A DNA stretch of 64,000 nucleotides from Leptospira licerasiae serovar Varillal str. VAR 010 (GTDB taxonomy: Bacteria; Spirochaetota; Leptospiria; Leptospirales; Leptospiraceae): contig NZ_AHOO02000014.1 of the NCBI RefSeq assembly GCF_000244755.1, forward strand, positions 2,501 through 66,500, given 5' to 3'. Every line of letters starts with the position of its first letter. Position 1 is the stretch's first letter. The translations under genes were made by a program, and so were the position numbers. The notes under the pieces were generated by a model. The model did no database searches. It worked only from the letters and a program-made list of their open reading frames with translations, and had not been told where the DNA came from. This document shows, in pieces, positions 1-9,299 of this stretch.

Positions 1-365
1 AAAGTTCAGGGATCGAAATCAAACTTTATGAGCTGATCAAGATCAGAGCTTCTCAGATCAACGGTTGCGCTTTTTGTATTAACATGCACACAGTGGATGC
101 CAGAAAATTAGGTGAAGAAGAAAGAAGGATCTATCTCTTGAATGCCTGGAGAGAGGCTCCTTATTATTCGGAAAAAGAAAGAGCCGCTTTGGAATTAACG
201 GAATACGTGACTAAAATTTCAGAGAAGGGAGTCCCGGACGATCTATATACAAGAGTCAGAGCTCATTTCGAAGAAAAGGAATTTATAGCATTGGTCGTAG
301 TAATCAACACGATTAACTCCTGGAATCGGATTGCGATCTCTACCGGAATGACCGCTCCGAACTAA
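1..365 (+). CDS. AhpD / carboxymuconolactone decarboxylase-like protein (5' partial)
   Basis: The 3' part of an AhpD-like gene, whose start lies before the window; the frame is open from base 3. The CxxC-xxx-H motif (CAFCINMH) is encoded at 66-89. In AhpD this cysteine pair and histidine form the redox centre for alkylhydroperoxidase activity. The rest (NAWREAPYYSEKERAALELT and a helical tail) matches the usual small all-helical CMD fold. The enzyme is probably a cytoplasmic peroxidase or thiol-dependent oxidoreductase; the substrate cannot be read from sequence. It converges on the chemoreceptor gene downstream, with a hairpin between the two. Confidence 0.88.
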   Translation, partial: SSGIEIKLYELIKIRASQINGCAFCINMHTVDARKLGEEERRIYLLNAWREAPYYSEKERAALELTEYVTKISEKGVPDDLYTRVRAHFEEKEFIALVVVINTINSWNRIAISTGMTAPN

Positions 366-386
366 AACTAGACTCTATTTAAAATC

Positions 387-429
387 TCATACGTGCCTTG
401 GATCGGTTTTTCGATCGGAGGGCGTATGA
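387..429. terminator. hairpin between convergent genes, probable bidirectional terminator
   Basis: Outer arms TCATACG (387-393) and CGTATGA (423-429) pair perfectly, an inner GATCG/CGATC pair closes a GTTTTT loop, and the segment between pairs partly. It lies in the 90-base gap between two convergent genes. There is no strong U-tract, so the terminator role is inferred from position and structure. Confidence 0.55.
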
Positions 430-455
430 AATCCTATTTGGGTGCCGACGGAATT

Positions 456-2030
456 TTAATCCAACTTAGTTGCTTCCAATGTTTTTGTCAAAGACAGGGA
501 AGTTACTTTTAATCTTTCTAAACTAGTTCTGAGTTTTTCAGTGATCTCGGACATTTCCATGGACCTTCTACTCAGATATTCTATCCCATTCAGTATCTGT
601 TTGGCCCCATTCGATTGTTCTAATGTAGAATTTTTCATCTCTTTAGCGAGATCACGGATATGTTTATTCTTATCTTCCACTTCTGTAGAAAGACTTTTTT
701 GTTTATCCACTGAGTCCCCTACCTGAGCTAGCGCTTCTCCGATAGAACCGATCCCTGAAGTTAATTCTCGAAACGCTTGCACCAATTCCCCGAATTTTTC
801 GGAACTTGTGTCGGAAGCTTCTCCTAAGGCGCCGATCTGCTTTACGATCTCTTTTGCATTTCTGGAAGATGAGTCCGCAAGCTTACTTACTTCTTCCGCG
901 ACCACTGAGAATCCTTTTCCAGCTTCTCCCGCTCTTGCCGCTTCGATAGCTGCATTCAAAGAAAGTAAATTTGTTTTTCCTGCAAGATCCTGGATCACTC
1001 CTAATATTTTACTCACTTCCTGGACAGTGCCCTTAAATTGTGAGAATACATCCAATGCTACTCGGACCGTGCCCTCTCCTTCGATCGCGGTGGCAGCCGA
1101 GCCTTCTCCCAAACTTCTGGCAAATGATACCGCCTCAAAGACTCTTACCATCTGGTCCTTCCATTTATCTATAGAAGAAGAAGTATCGTCCCCGAATTCG
1201 TCCTGCTGTTCCGCCATCTTTGCGATAGATTCTATACTTGCTCCCATCTCTTCCAGAGTGGCGGATGTTTCCTCTACCATACTTGCAAGATCGCGACTGC
1301 TATCTTCGTTTGCTCTAGCGACATCCTCTACATCTATTAGAGATTTGCGAAGTTCTTCCGCTACAGTTTCGGAACTTTGTAAGATCTCTTTTGCGGATGT
1401 ATAATTTCGAATGGCTCTTTCTTCCGCATTTTGGGCTTCTTCTACTAATCTTCTTACGAACTTGGTCGCATAAGAAATGGTAACTCCGAATGCGAATAAA
1501 AATACTCCCATTAAAATTACCAGAGGAGACCTCAATCGGATCATTCCTTCGTAACCCATGGTAAGAAGTTGTGGGTTCAGAACGGTAAGCGTTAACGCCA
1601 TTGCGGTGAACTGGATCGAAAGAACAGTGGAAGTGATAAATGTGAATCTAGGGTTGAACCTAAAGATGGTGCCGGATAGAATTAAGAAATAAATTCCATA
1701 ATTAGCGGGACTCAAGATCCCATTCGGTTTCCATTGGTCTTCCGTTCCGAAATAACCTGCCTGCACGATCGCATAACCTATAAATTCCATGAAAACCGTA
1801 GCATATTTTAGCCAAGGTCTGTAGCCGAAAAACTTCATTACAAAAATGGAAAAGAAGATGATAAAGGAATACGCTATGATCCCGCCGATATAATATCCTA
1901 AAACCGCTTGGATCCCGCTTTTCCATATTAATCCGAACGCGGTCCCGAAAATAAAAACTATGGTTAAAAAAATCCGCAGATAGTTTGCGGCGACTTCACC
2001 TTGGCGTTCTAATTCCAAATTTCTATTCAT
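456..2030 (-). CDS. membrane-bound methyl-accepting chemotaxis protein
   Basis: A 524-residue chemoreceptor. The N-terminal ~200 residues hold about six hydrophobic segments, forming an integral membrane sensor with no large periplasmic domain and no clear HAMP. A coiled-coil signalling domain follows. It carries the conserved hairpin tip ([19 protein letters not shown], then [15 protein letters not shown]) that contacts CheA and CheW. The start at 2030 is preferred because it gives [12 protein letters not shown] after a GAGGG; an upstream ATG at 2093 would add 21 polar residues. No che gene is adjacent; the chemosensory operon lies at 53-61 kb. It has the same general architecture as the receptor at 25064-26635. 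The ligand is unknown. Confidence 0.9.
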   Translation of the reverse strand: MNRNLELERQGEVAANYLRIFLTIVFIFGTAFGLIWKSGIQAVLGYYIGGIIAYSFIIFFSIFVMKFFGYRPWLKYATVFMEFIGYAIVQAGYFGTEDQWKPNGILSPANYGIYFLILSGTIFRFNPRFTFITSTVLSIQFTAMALTLTVLNPQLLTMGYEGMIRLRSPLVILMGVFLFAFGVTISYATKFVRRLVEEAQNAEERAIRNYTSAKEILQSSETVAEELRKSLIDVEDVARANEDSSRDLASMVEETSATLEEMGASIESIAKMAEQQDEFGDDTSSSIDKWKDQMVRVFEAVSFARSLGEGSAATAIEGEGTVRVALDVFSQFKGTVQEVSKILGVIQDLAGKTNLLSLNAAIEAARAGEAGKGFSVVAEEVSKLADSSSRNAKEIVKQIGALGEASDTSSEKFGELVQAFRELTSGIGSIGEALAQVGDSVDKQKSLSTEVEDKNKHIRDLAKEMKNSTLEQSNGAKQILNGIEYLSRRSMEMSEITEKLRTSLERLKVTSLSLTKTLEATKLD

Positions 2031-2126
2031 TATCCCTCGGTTAGGCGGTTTCGGTTCTTGACCCAAAATCGTCTCAAATCGACCGAGTGTCAAGCAGGGA
2101 TATTATACAGATCTAATTTAGAAGAA

Positions 2127-3245
2127 TTAAAAGTCGATTGGGACCATCAAGGCAAGTTCCAACGTGCTCATATGGATCGTATATCCTGAATCCTTGAACA
2201 ACGGTCCATGCCAACTAAGCCTGGCTTTTACAAACCCGAATTTAGGCGTTTCTACATAGATCATATAAGCGAAAACTTGCTTATCTTTAGTATTGATGCT
2301 GGTCCTTGACAATGCACTTAGAGCCAATAATTCCAAAGGATTGTATTTATCCTGCAAATTCGCATAAACTAAAAGCGATATTATATCCGTGGAAAAATGA
2401 GTGCCTTGGCTGGCAAGATAAGCACCCATCAATTCCAAATTGTTTCCTTGGCTTAAATTTACTAAAAGATAATTGAATATAGGATCTCCTTTTCTCAGAT
2501 CCACCAAACCGGAACTCAATTGTAAAAAACTTAAGGTATCTAGAAATGTATTACGATCACCCATTGCACCGTACATTTTTCCTATCGTTTCTCCCGGATC
2601 CCTAAAGTCCACATTCCCTCTCATTCTCATATCCGCTAGCCCGAAACCAAACCCCATACGGAATCCATCCACTTCCGGATTTCCCCAATAGAACGTAGGT
2701 ATTATATAATTGTAATCCACTTTGACGTTGGTCCCAAGATCGGCTGTAACGGAATTTTTATCGTTCTTGCCGGTGGTGCCGCTACCGGAAGAAGAGGAAC
2801 TTGAATCGGAAGAAGCACCGGTATCAGGTGCGGGCACGGAATAAGATTGTTTATCGAATTCCTTTCTGGCAGAATGAAATAAAAGTTGTACCCCGAACGC
2901 CTCGTTGATCTTTAAATCCTTACTTCTTATATCAAAAAAGAAATTCGGTCTTTGAGACTCCGTCGTCATCGCAGCGGATCTCCCTCTTCCGCTGATATCC
3001 AGATCTGAAATAAAATCGTAACTTCCTCCAGGTTGTATGGAGAAAAATCTGGCCTTAGGAGTTTTAGGGACTCCCAAATCCCTATCAAACTTGTTCGCTT
3101 TCTGTCCGGAATCATAATGATCTCGGATCTCTTTCAGAACATCTTCGTCTAAATCTGTCTTTAGGGGAGAAGCAAAATTAGAAATTGGAGAAAGGATGCA
3201 GATCAAAAATAAAAAAAAGAATTTTGTCCGAATGTTTCGCTTCAT
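2127..3245 (-). CDS. exported protein of unknown function, possible outer-membrane protein
   Basis: I do not recognise a family. The chosen start gives MKRNIRTKFFFLFLICILSP, a good signal peptide probably cleaved near NFAS; the longer reading frame to 3290 would bury it. The mature part of about 350 residues alternates short polar and aromatic or glycine-rich stretches (IQPGGSYDFISDLDIS, GFRMGFGFGLADMRMRG), as beta-rich envelope proteins do. It also contains a low-complexity Ser/Gly insert (SSSSSSGSGTTGK) that looks like a surface loop or linker. It is divergent from the lipoprotein gene at 3315. An outer-membrane location is inference. Confidence 0.75.
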   Translation of the reverse strand: MKRNIRTKFFFLFLICILSPISNFASPLKTDLDEDVLKEIRDHYDSGQKANKFDRDLGVPKTPKARFFSIQPGGSYDFISDLDISGRGRSAAMTTESQRPNFFFDIRSKDLKINEAFGVQLLFHSARKEFDKQSYSVPAPDTGASSDSSSSSSGSGTTGKNDKNSVTADLGTNVKVDYNYIIPTFYWGNPEVDGFRMGFGFGLADMRMRGNVDFRDPGETIGKMYGAMGDRNTFLDTLSFLQLSSGLVDLRKGDPIFNYLLVNLSQGNNLELMGAYLASQGTHFSTDIISLLVYANLQDKYNPLELLALSALSRTSINTKDKQVFAYMIYVETPKFGFVKARLSWHGPLFKDSGYTIHMSTLELALMVPIDF

Positions 3246-3314
3246 GAATATAAAGAAGAATATTCCTTCTCTCGATACAATCCAAGTCAACTAACAAAAC
3301 GGATTGAATAAGTA

Positions 3315-4232
3315 ATGCTATCCTTTAAGATGGAAACAATGGATTGGAGATTTAGATCCCTACTCATACTTTGCGTATCCTCCCTAAGCTTAGGTTGTCT
3401 AAAAACATTTCCGGTATTAGAAGAGCCTACACCCGGGGAAGAAGGTTTAATAGCCTTCGGGCTAGTAGTTGCTAAAGGCGGTATCTCAAATGGGATATTC
3501 AAAGGTGTAGAAGAGTCCGTTCCGAAAGAGACTCATATTTCTTCTATCGAAGGCAATTCTCTGCGTATCAATTTAGAAGATCCAGGAAAAGAAATGGAAG
3601 GAGATGGAAATTACAGATTTATATGGGTCAAAAAACTGCAGTTAGGAAAATCCGAAGAAGGAGCTCCCAGATATTTCGTAGTTACCAGATTGCCTAAAAA
3701 TCAATCCTTAATACTGGACAGCGCCTCCTATACGTATACTACGACTCATACTTACACTACAGTAAACAAATACGGGCATGTGCAAACACATACTTATACC
3801 GTTCTTCACACTAATTCCATTCCGATAGAATACGATCCATTAGAAAAATCTAAATTTTCATTCTACAATCCCGGAGGCTTAGAGATCAGATTTGTCGGGA
3901 ATTTTATCGCACATCCGAAAGGAATTAATTTCTCCTACGGTGGTCCTTATACAGGCACTTACATTCTGACTAATATAGACACTTATCTCAAAGAAAATCC
4001 TAACCTTATCTCTGATTTCAAAAATAAATTTTACGGCAAAGAGGAAGTAAGCCCGAAAGGAGCAGAGATCCATTTTCTAAAAAGATTTATTAAAGAAAAT
4101 AGATCTCGTTATTGGCAGGATATCGCTATCAAAAAACTTTTCAGATTAGATCCTAAAACCAAAGAAGCTGCGATCAATGCAAAGATCCCTATCCCAGTTC
4201 AGGATTTAAGTTCAGAAAATCATACTCAATAG
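3315..4232 (+). CDS. putative lipoprotein with a Thr/Tyr-rich repeat segment
   Basis: A 305-residue protein with a lipoprotein-type signal (RSLLILCVSSLSLGC, Cys as acceptor). Starts at 3315, 3330 and 3339 are all possible; only the distance to the hydrophobic core changes. An unusual internal stretch reads YTYTTTHTYTTVNKYG, then HVQTHTYTVLHT, alternating Thr with aromatic or His residues like an exposed beta-hairpin. No family is recognised. It ends three bases before the convergent stop of the next gene, with no room for a separate terminator. Membrane anchoring in the envelope is inferred from the lipobox. Confidence 0.75.
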   Translation: MLSFKMETMDWRFRSLLILCVSSLSLGCLKTFPVLEEPTPGEEGLIAFGLVVAKGGISNGIFKGVEESVPKETHISSIEGNSLRINLEDPGKEMEGDGNYRFIWVKKLQLGKSEEGAPRYFVVTRLPKNQSLILDSASYTYTTTHTYTTVNKYGHVQTHTYTVLHTNSIPIEYDPLEKSKFSFYNPGGLEIRFVGNFIAHPKGINFSYGGPYTGTYILTNIDTYLKENPNLISDFKNKFYGKEEVSPKGAEIHFLKRFIKENRSRYWQDIAIKKLFRLDPKTKEAAINAKIPIPVQDLSSENHTQ

Positions 4233-4234
4233 AA

Positions 4235-5464
4235 TTAAGGTTTAGAGATTAGCGTATTGATCGTTCCGCTAAAACCTGTCTCCAAGACGGTCCAAGAAGA
4301 AGGCTCCAATCCTGTTTCGGAATATACGACTCTTCCGGACCTTCCCGCCCCAACGAATTGTTTTACATAAGAATTATAAGTTACACTTAAAAAATCAGGC
4401 ATTCCATTATCATAAGTGCAGCTTCCGATAGAAGCGTATGGAGTCCAGTTAGCTCCTGCATCCGTCGAATTCATCCAAGTACAAGCATCACCCAATGCCA
4501 CTATTAAATTTCCTTTATATGCAGCTGAATTCAATAAAAGACCGTAAGTATAGGGAGCCATAAGTACGTTCGTGGCTACTTCTACCCAATCCCCACCGGG
4601 TAACTTTCGGTTTATGTAATTTGCGCTATCGCCCTGCCCGAACGTAAATCTGGAATGATTCGGTCCTCCGTAAAACCAGGAAGTACTCGGATTATAATTT
4701 GGAGGCGAATCCGGAAATGCTGCATAGCCCATATAACTCGGAAGATCTGCATCCGCCACCCAAACCCCGGAAGAAGAATTGTATTTTAAGATCGCATCTG
4801 AATAAGAACCGGTCTCTCCCGAGCATCTTGCTACACCATTGTCTATTTCCAAATAACAAGTGGTCATCAAACCGCCATCCACAGTAGGAGTGGGACCTAA
4901 CTTTTTGAAAGCCCAGTTCATTCCATCCAGACTGACCAGTCCATAGTAGTCTTCATTTGCGGAGACTCCCATTTTATGACCAGCAGCAAAGAACATTCCG
5001 ACGCCTCCCACGTTACCGAATACTACTGATCTAAGAGGAGTATTAGAAAAACTCAATATATTTGGACTAGGACAAATATGTCTTACCCAGTTCACACCGT
5101 CCGCACTACTCCAAAGACCACAATTGTTCGCAAAAGTCAGGTAATCGTTCGTCAAGGTCCCGACTGCCACCCATCTTCCGTTCCCTTGAGCCAATCCATA
5201 GATTACTCCACCGGAACAATTCGCAAACGGAGTGGAAGCACCTTGTAGTATATTCCAACTTATCCCATTGTTAGAGGTAAAAAGAGAACAATTATCTCCA
5301 GCTGCCATATACTCCGGCCCGGCATCTCTTCCATTAATCGCCTCGGAGATACTAATATCCATAAGGAGGCCGATAGGCGATTTTGCGGAGTCTATATCGA
5401 TTGATTTAGCCTGATTACAAGCCCAAACAGAGGAGAAGAATATAATGAAATAAATACGCCTCAT
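4235..5464 (-). CDS. lipoprotein with sialidase/BNR-like beta-propeller repeats
   Basis: 409 residues. The signal ends in SSVWAC, an acceptable spirochaetal lipobox, and AGGAG lies eight bases before the ATG. The body repeats a pattern typical of BNR/Asp-box or Ycf48-like propellers: a small hydrophobic strand, then a Ser-x-Asp/Asn-Gly-x-x-Trp turn (SNNGISWNI, SADGVNWVR, SLDGMNWAF, STDAGANWTPY). This suggests a secreted beta-propeller anchored in the membrane. No sialidase active-site set is visible, so a binding or scaffold role is more likely than glycosidase activity. Confidence 0.78.
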   Translation of the reverse strand: MRRIYFIIFFSSVWACNQAKSIDIDSAKSPIGLLMDISISEAINGRDAGPEYMAAGDNCSLFTSNNGISWNILQGASTPFANCSGGVIYGLAQGNGRWVAVGTLTNDYLTFANNCGLWSSADGVNWVRHICPSPNILSFSNTPLRSVVFGNVGGVGMFFAAGHKMGVSANEDYYGLVSLDGMNWAFKKLGPTPTVDGGLMTTCYLEIDNGVARCSGETGSYSDAILKYNSSSGVWVADADLPSYMGYAAFPDSPPNYNPSTSWFYGGPNHSRFTFGQGDSANYINRKLPGGDWVEVATNVLMAPYTYGLLLNSAAYKGNLIVALGDACTWMNSTDAGANWTPYASIGSCTYDNGMPDFLSVTYNSYVKQFVGAGRSGRVVYSETGLEPSSWTVLETGFSGTINTLISKP

Positions 5465-5546
5465 GGCAAGTACTCCTAGCTTTTATACGACAAACCGAGG
5501 CTTAAAAAATTGCTCAATTTTCACTAAAAAGGAGAATAAAATAGGT

Positions 5547-6470
5547 TTAGAATTTCTTTTCTCTTCCCAATAGTTCGGCTAACAAAACGCCGGTGAGCAC
5601 CAGACTACACCCAATCAAACCGGTTGCATCCAATCTTTCTTCCAAAGTGAAATAGGCAAGAATAGCAGAGAATACAGGCTCTAAAGAAAAGATCAGGCCC
5701 GCTCTAGTGGGAGAGATCCCCTTTTGGTATTTTGTCTGTAAAAATGTGGTCCCCACAGAAGAGATCAAACCGTTATAAAATAATGCAGGCATTACCCTGG
5801 AATCCATTTTAATGAACAAAGGTTCGAATTCAGACCAATGCAAGACGAACGCTAAAATAAAAGCGAATACGCTTGTGACCAATGTTTGGGACAAAAGAAG
5901 AATGTCCAAAGGACAAGACTTACTCGCTTTATCTACATAAATAATGTATAAAGAAAAGAAGAATGCTCCACCTAACGTGAGAACATCGCCTAGATGATAG
6001 GATATTACAAGTTTATGATCTTCTCCCACCGACTCGGCGGAAAGGAAGAATAGACCGAACATTACTACAATCACTCCCAGCAGGTTTCCGGAACTGGGCA
6101 TACGTTTCAAAAACAAAGTTTGTAAGATTGGAGTGATGACCACCAGGGTTCCGGTTAAAAATCCGGACTTAGTAGCGGTCGTATATTTTAATCCTACCGT
6201 CTCGAATGCGAATCCCATAAACATCCAGAAACCTAATAGGAATGCTAAAAAGTATATATGCTTGTTTGTCTTCCAATCCGGATAGGATACGGGATTCTTT
6301 CGGTTTTTAAGAAGAATATAAATTATGAAAACGAATGTTGCGATCGCAAATCTGATCCCGATAAATAAACAGGAAGAAATAGAAACTAAGCTCAGTTTTG
6401 TTGCGGTGAAGGTCCCGCCCCATATCAAAGTGCAAAAGATTAAGGCAGCCTCGTTTTTGTATCTGTTCAT
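5547..6470 (-). CDS. EamA-family (DMT superfamily) transporter
   Basis: A 307-residue integral membrane protein with about ten hydrophobic helices in two homologous halves. The first half begins ALIFCTLIWGGTFTATKLSL, the second ALFYNGLISSVGTTFLQTKYQ. Family hallmarks include the PxR-type motif before helix 9 (ISPTRAGLIFSLEPVFSAILAY). Members export amino acids or other small metabolites; the substrate cannot be predicted. The ATG lies one base after the stop of the upstream M14 peptidase gene, so the two are almost certainly cotranscribed and may be translationally coupled. Export of a product released by the peptidase is possible but speculative. Confidence 0.9.
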   Translation of the reverse strand: MNRYKNEAALIFCTLIWGGTFTATKLSLVSISSCLFIGIRFAIATFVFIIYILLKNRKNPVSYPDWKTNKHIYFLAFLLGFWMFMGFAFETVGLKYTTATKSGFLTGTLVVITPILQTLFLKRMPSSGNLLGVIVVMFGLFFLSAESVGEDHKLVISYHLGDVLTLGGAFFFSLYIIYVDKASKSCPLDILLLSQTLVTSVFAFILAFVLHWSEFEPLFIKMDSRVMPALFYNGLISSVGTTFLQTKYQKGISPTRAGLIFSLEPVFSAILAYFTLEERLDATGLIGCSLVLTGVLLAELLGREKKF

Positions 6471-6471
6471 C

Positions 6472-7986
6472 CTATTGAGCCGGGACTTTTTTCCTCATAA
6501 CTATATCGACTGCCTTCCAGGATCTCCAAGTGGTTCCTTCCCAATTGACCGTTTCATATCCTTCTTTTTCAACTTTTAATTTAATTCCGCGAATACCCGG
6601 GAAGGATTGGAAAAACATCCCATCTTCTTTACGGGAAGTTCTGACTTCTCCATGGTAAAAAATAACTTTATCGTATTTGATATTCGCTGCGATCGGATTC
6701 CCATGTTCGTCTTTGATCTTAAAATAAAGTTTACTTCCGTCTGCAATTTCTTCCAAGAGGATTGTCCAAGCAGGTCTCAAAGATTCCACAATTTTAGGAA
6801 CATCCGAATAAGGCGGATTCAAATGGGAAGATTCTATTAAATATGCAAGAGTTCCGTACTTAAAGAAATAATAATCTTGGTCTACTCCATCCACACCGTA
6901 GATATTTTTTTTAGCGCTAAAATTATGATTTGGATTTTTACTTTCTACGGAAGAAGCGATCCTTTTTCCCAAACTCCAAACCAGATCAGGCTCCGGGTTA
7001 GAAGTTCCGTCTATCGTGTACGGGACTAAAATACAATTTGCAAATGCGTGATAACTGATAGAAGCTGCAAACCTTTCCTTCTCCGCTAAATTCATCATCG
7101 CTTGGGTCTCCGGCTCGGAACCAGGATAAGGTCCTCTAAAAAAAACGCTATTGGATACGGATGAAGTCTGATTCGATTTTGTTTTTCCCCAAAAGAACGG
7201 ATAATTCCGATTTATATCCACTCCAGGATTATCTTTTTCTGTGACCTGCCCCCAACCGGGATATCCGTTCTTTCTTCCCATAGACATATTCTCATGCCAA
7301 AATACACGAGAACCGTCCGGGTTAACGATCGGAACCACCCAAATCTTTAATTTTGCGAGAATATCGCCATACTTCTTCTTATGAGCCAATAGCTCATAGA
7401 TCACGTCGTAACAATGTTCTACAGAAACCACTTCGTTAGAATGATGAGCGCAATTGAATAGAACTGAAATTTTATCTTCGTCGGAAACAGTCGGATCGGT
7501 AAGTAAGATCGCAGGTATCTCTCTTCCTCTACTCGACTTGCCTATTATTTTGTATTGAGTATGTTTCGGAAATAAGCGATGCACCCAGTATAAATAATGA
7601 GAATTTAATATATTATCCTTATATCCTTTTTTAATATCAGCTAACGCAAAGATGGATTCGGATAGGGAATCCTGATAATTTCCAGAATAATATTTAAATG
7701 GCATCCCTTTTGCGATGTTGATCCCTTCTTTAGGAAAACCATACAATTTTAGTTTATCCTTATGGATCACTGCATAACTATGATCCTTTTCGATAAAAGT
7801 ATAGGGAACTTTCCAAGAAGTCGCTCTCTCAAATTCTTCTCTGGCATTTTTATCAATTTTTAGAAGAATAGAAATAGAGCCGTCGTTCAGCGGTCGCGAA
7901 GGAATAGTTTCCCTAAGAATAGAACAGGAAACTATGGAAGAATAAAATAAAAAAACGAGTAGAAAGACCCGAAAGAAGCCCGTCAC
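6472..7986 (-). CDS. M14-family zinc carboxypeptidase, putative lipoprotein
   Basis: 504 residues. The signal peptide ends in SSIVSC21, a good lipobox. The M14 fold is supported by the zinc ligands H182-x-x-E185 (HHSNE) and H313 (SYHAF), the substrate-binding NR pair (DINRNYPFFWG, about 258-266) and the catalytic glutamate E385 (AYLIESS). Residues from about 420 form a small beta domain (KLYFKIKDEHGNPIAANIKY) like the transthyretin-type C-terminal domain of carboxypeptidase D/E relatives. It should cleave C-terminal residues from peptides or peptidoglycan stems in the envelope. It is the first gene of a pair with the EamA transporter, with a one-base gap. Confidence 0.9.
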   Translation of the reverse strand: MTGFFRVFLLVFLFYSSIVSCSILRETIPSRPLNDGSISILLKIDKNAREEFERATSWKVPYTFIEKDHSYAVIHKDKLKLYGFPKEGINIAKGMPFKYYSGNYQDSLSESIFALADIKKGYKDNILNSHYLYWVHRLFPKHTQYKIIGKSSRGREIPAILLTDPTVSDEDKISVLFNCAHHSNEVVSVEHCYDVIYELLAHKKKYGDILAKLKIWVVPIVNPDGSRVFWHENMSMGRKNGYPGWGQVTEKDNPGVDINRNYPFFWGKTKSNQTSSVSNSVFFRGPYPGSEPETQAMMNLAEKERFAASISYHAFANCILVPYTIDGTSNPEPDLVWSLGKRIASSVESKNPNHNFSAKKNIYGVDGVDQDYYFFKYGTLAYLIESSHLNPPYSDVPKIVESLRPAWTILLEEIADGSKLYFKIKDEHGNPIAANIKYDKVIFYHGEVRTSRKEDGMFFQSFPGIRGIKLKVEKEGYETVNWEGTTWRSWKAVDIVMRKKVPAQ

Positions 7987-8084
7987 AGTTTAAATTTCGG
8001 AAAACGAATCGGAAAGAAAAGAAAGAATTCGGTTCTTAAAAGGAATATTTATAAAACTTATACAAGGAAGGAAAGATCGAAAAT

Positions 8085-8109
8085 CGGGAAAAGGCAGTGC
8101 CCTTCCCCG
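8085..8109 (-). terminator. probable rho-independent terminator after the DUF2147 pair
   Basis: An 11-bp stem (8085-8095 with 8099-8109, two G.U pairs) encloses a three-base loop. It lies just downstream of the DUF2147 stop on the minus strand and is followed by a short ATTTT. The weak U-tract lowers confidence. Confidence 0.55.
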
Positions 8110-8129
8110 AATTGAAAATGATCTTTGGA

Positions 8130-8579
8130 TTATTTTTTCTGCCAGAATTGAGAACGACCTATTAAGGAAAATCCTATATAACCGCGGACTTCTAATTTCT
8201 TTCCGCCCTCGGTCGCTTTTAGGCTACATTTGTACCAAGTTCCATCGTTTGGATCCAAGATACGTCCTCCTGCCCATTTTTCTCCGTCAGGTCCTAATCC
8301 TTTGATAATGACCATTCCTAAGATTGGTTTATCTTTTTCAGGTCCGTCACACTCGGTGCAACGAGCAGGTTTTCCGTCTTTATCGTTTGGATCGACAAGA
8401 CTCAGGATCTTTCCGAAAATCTTTCCGTCCTTCTCATAGATCTCAACCGTAGATTCTTCTTTGGTTCCTGCGTCGTTGAATGTTCTCCAAACTCCGGTAA
8501 CTGGAGCTGGATCTGCGGAAAGACCGAATGCTCCCGCAAAAAATAAAGCGAATAAGAATATTGCGTTGATCCTCTTCAT
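8130..8579 (-). CDS. DUF2147 exported protein, second of a tandem pair
   Basis: 149 residues. The signal peptide (KRINAIFLFALFFAGAFGLSA) is cleaved before DPAPVTG. The mature protein has the DUF2147 pattern: GVWRTFND at the N-terminus, KIFGKILSLVDPNDKDGKP, a CTEC cysteine pair, GGRILDPNDGTWYKC and a final RGYIGFSLIGRSQFW. The family is a small periplasmic beta-barrel of unknown biochemical role. A GAGGTGA ribosome-binding site precedes the ATG. It is clearly paralogous to the gene at 8638-9087, with the same length and the same motif order. It stands behind a palindrome that may lower its expression relative to the first copy. Confidence 0.88.
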   Translation of the reverse strand: MKRINAIFLFALFFAGAFGLSADPAPVTGVWRTFNDAGTKEESTVEIYEKDGKIFGKILSLVDPNDKDGKPARCTECDGPEKDKPILGMVIIKGLGPDGEKWAGGRILDPNDGTWYKCSLKATEGGKKLEVRGYIGFSLIGRSQFWQKK

Positions 8580-8607
8580 AAAATCACCTCATTAATATAG
8601 AAATAAA

Positions 8608-8625
8608 CGGGGAGAATTCTCCCCG
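8608..8625 (-). terminator. perfect 18-bp palindrome between the two DUF2147 genes (terminator or attenuator)
   Basis: CGGGGAGAATTCTCCCCG is self-complementary. As RNA it gives a seven-bp GC-rich stem with an AAUU loop, followed on the minus strand by TTTATTTCTA. It stands between the stop of the first DUF2147 gene and the ribosome-binding site of the second, so it may terminate part of the transcripts. Confidence 0.6.
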
Positions 8626-8637
8626 CTACTTGGAATT

Positions 8638-9087
8638 TTATTTTTTAAGCCAAGTTTGAGTTCTACCGATCAATGAAAAACCGATAAACCCTCTAACGCT
8701 CAATTTAGCACCACCGTCAGTGGCTTTTAATTTACATTTATATATTTTACCGTTGTTAGGATCCATGATGGTCCCGCCGGTATATTCGTCATCGTCCAAG
8801 CTCAGACCTTTGATGATAACAAGGCCGATAACCGGTTTATCTTTATCCGCACCTTCACATTTGGTGCAAACTTTCGGTTTACCGTCTTTATCTAAAGGAT
8901 CTCTTAAGCTAGCGATCTTTCCGTAAATTTTGCCGCCTTGCTCGTAGATCTCTACTACGGACTTTTCTTTACCGTCTTCGTCATCAATGGTTTTCCATTT
9001 TCCGACTACAGGAAGCGCGTCAGCAAATGCGGATTCGCCGACTAAAAACGCCGCCAAAACGACAAACAAAACGAGTGATTTTTTCAT
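8638..9087 (-). CDS. DUF2147 exported protein, first of a tandem pair
   Basis: 149 residues. The signal peptide (KKSLVLFVVLAAFLVGESAFA) is cleaved before DALPVVG. The DUF2147 motifs appear in order: GKWKTIDDEDGKEKS, KIYGKIASLRDPLDKDGKP, CTKC, GGTIMDPNNGKIYKC, RGFIGFSLIGRTQTW. AAGGGG lies about ten bases before the ATG. It differs from its neighbour mainly by charge exchanges and is more lysine-rich, as expected of a duplication followed by divergence. The product is presumably periplasmic; the molecular function of the family is not established. Confidence 0.88.
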   Translation of the reverse strand: MKKSLVLFVVLAAFLVGESAFADALPVVGKWKTIDDEDGKEKSVVEIYEQGGKIYGKIASLRDPLDKDGKPKVCTKCEGADKDKPVIGLVIIKGLSLDDDEYTGGTIMDPNNGKIYKCKLKATDGGAKLSVRGFIGFSLIGRTQTWLKK

Positions 9088-9299
9088 TTTTGATGAACCC
9101 CTTAACGTTTCTATTGAAATCGGTTATATTTAGTCTTCTTTGGAAGCTAGCAAGCAAACTATTCTTTGAACCATTTTTTTTGCTCAAAAACCCGAATTTT
9201 GCAGGAAAGAAATAGGGTTTTACGCAAAAACATGCAGTCTTATAGGTTAATTTATAAGAGAAGGCCGGTTTTTGCCAGTTTTCTCAGAGTATTTCCTGT

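Noticed and set aside
808..1404. 198-codon open frame on the plus strand
   Set aside because: It lies opposite the chemoreceptor coding region. The coiled-coil codon pattern leaves the antisense frame open; composition is Ser/Ala-rich and no start signal is seen.
8130..9087. The DUF2147 pair as one gene split by a frameshift
   Set aside because: Each copy has its own signal peptide, ribosome-binding site and full family length, so they are two genes.
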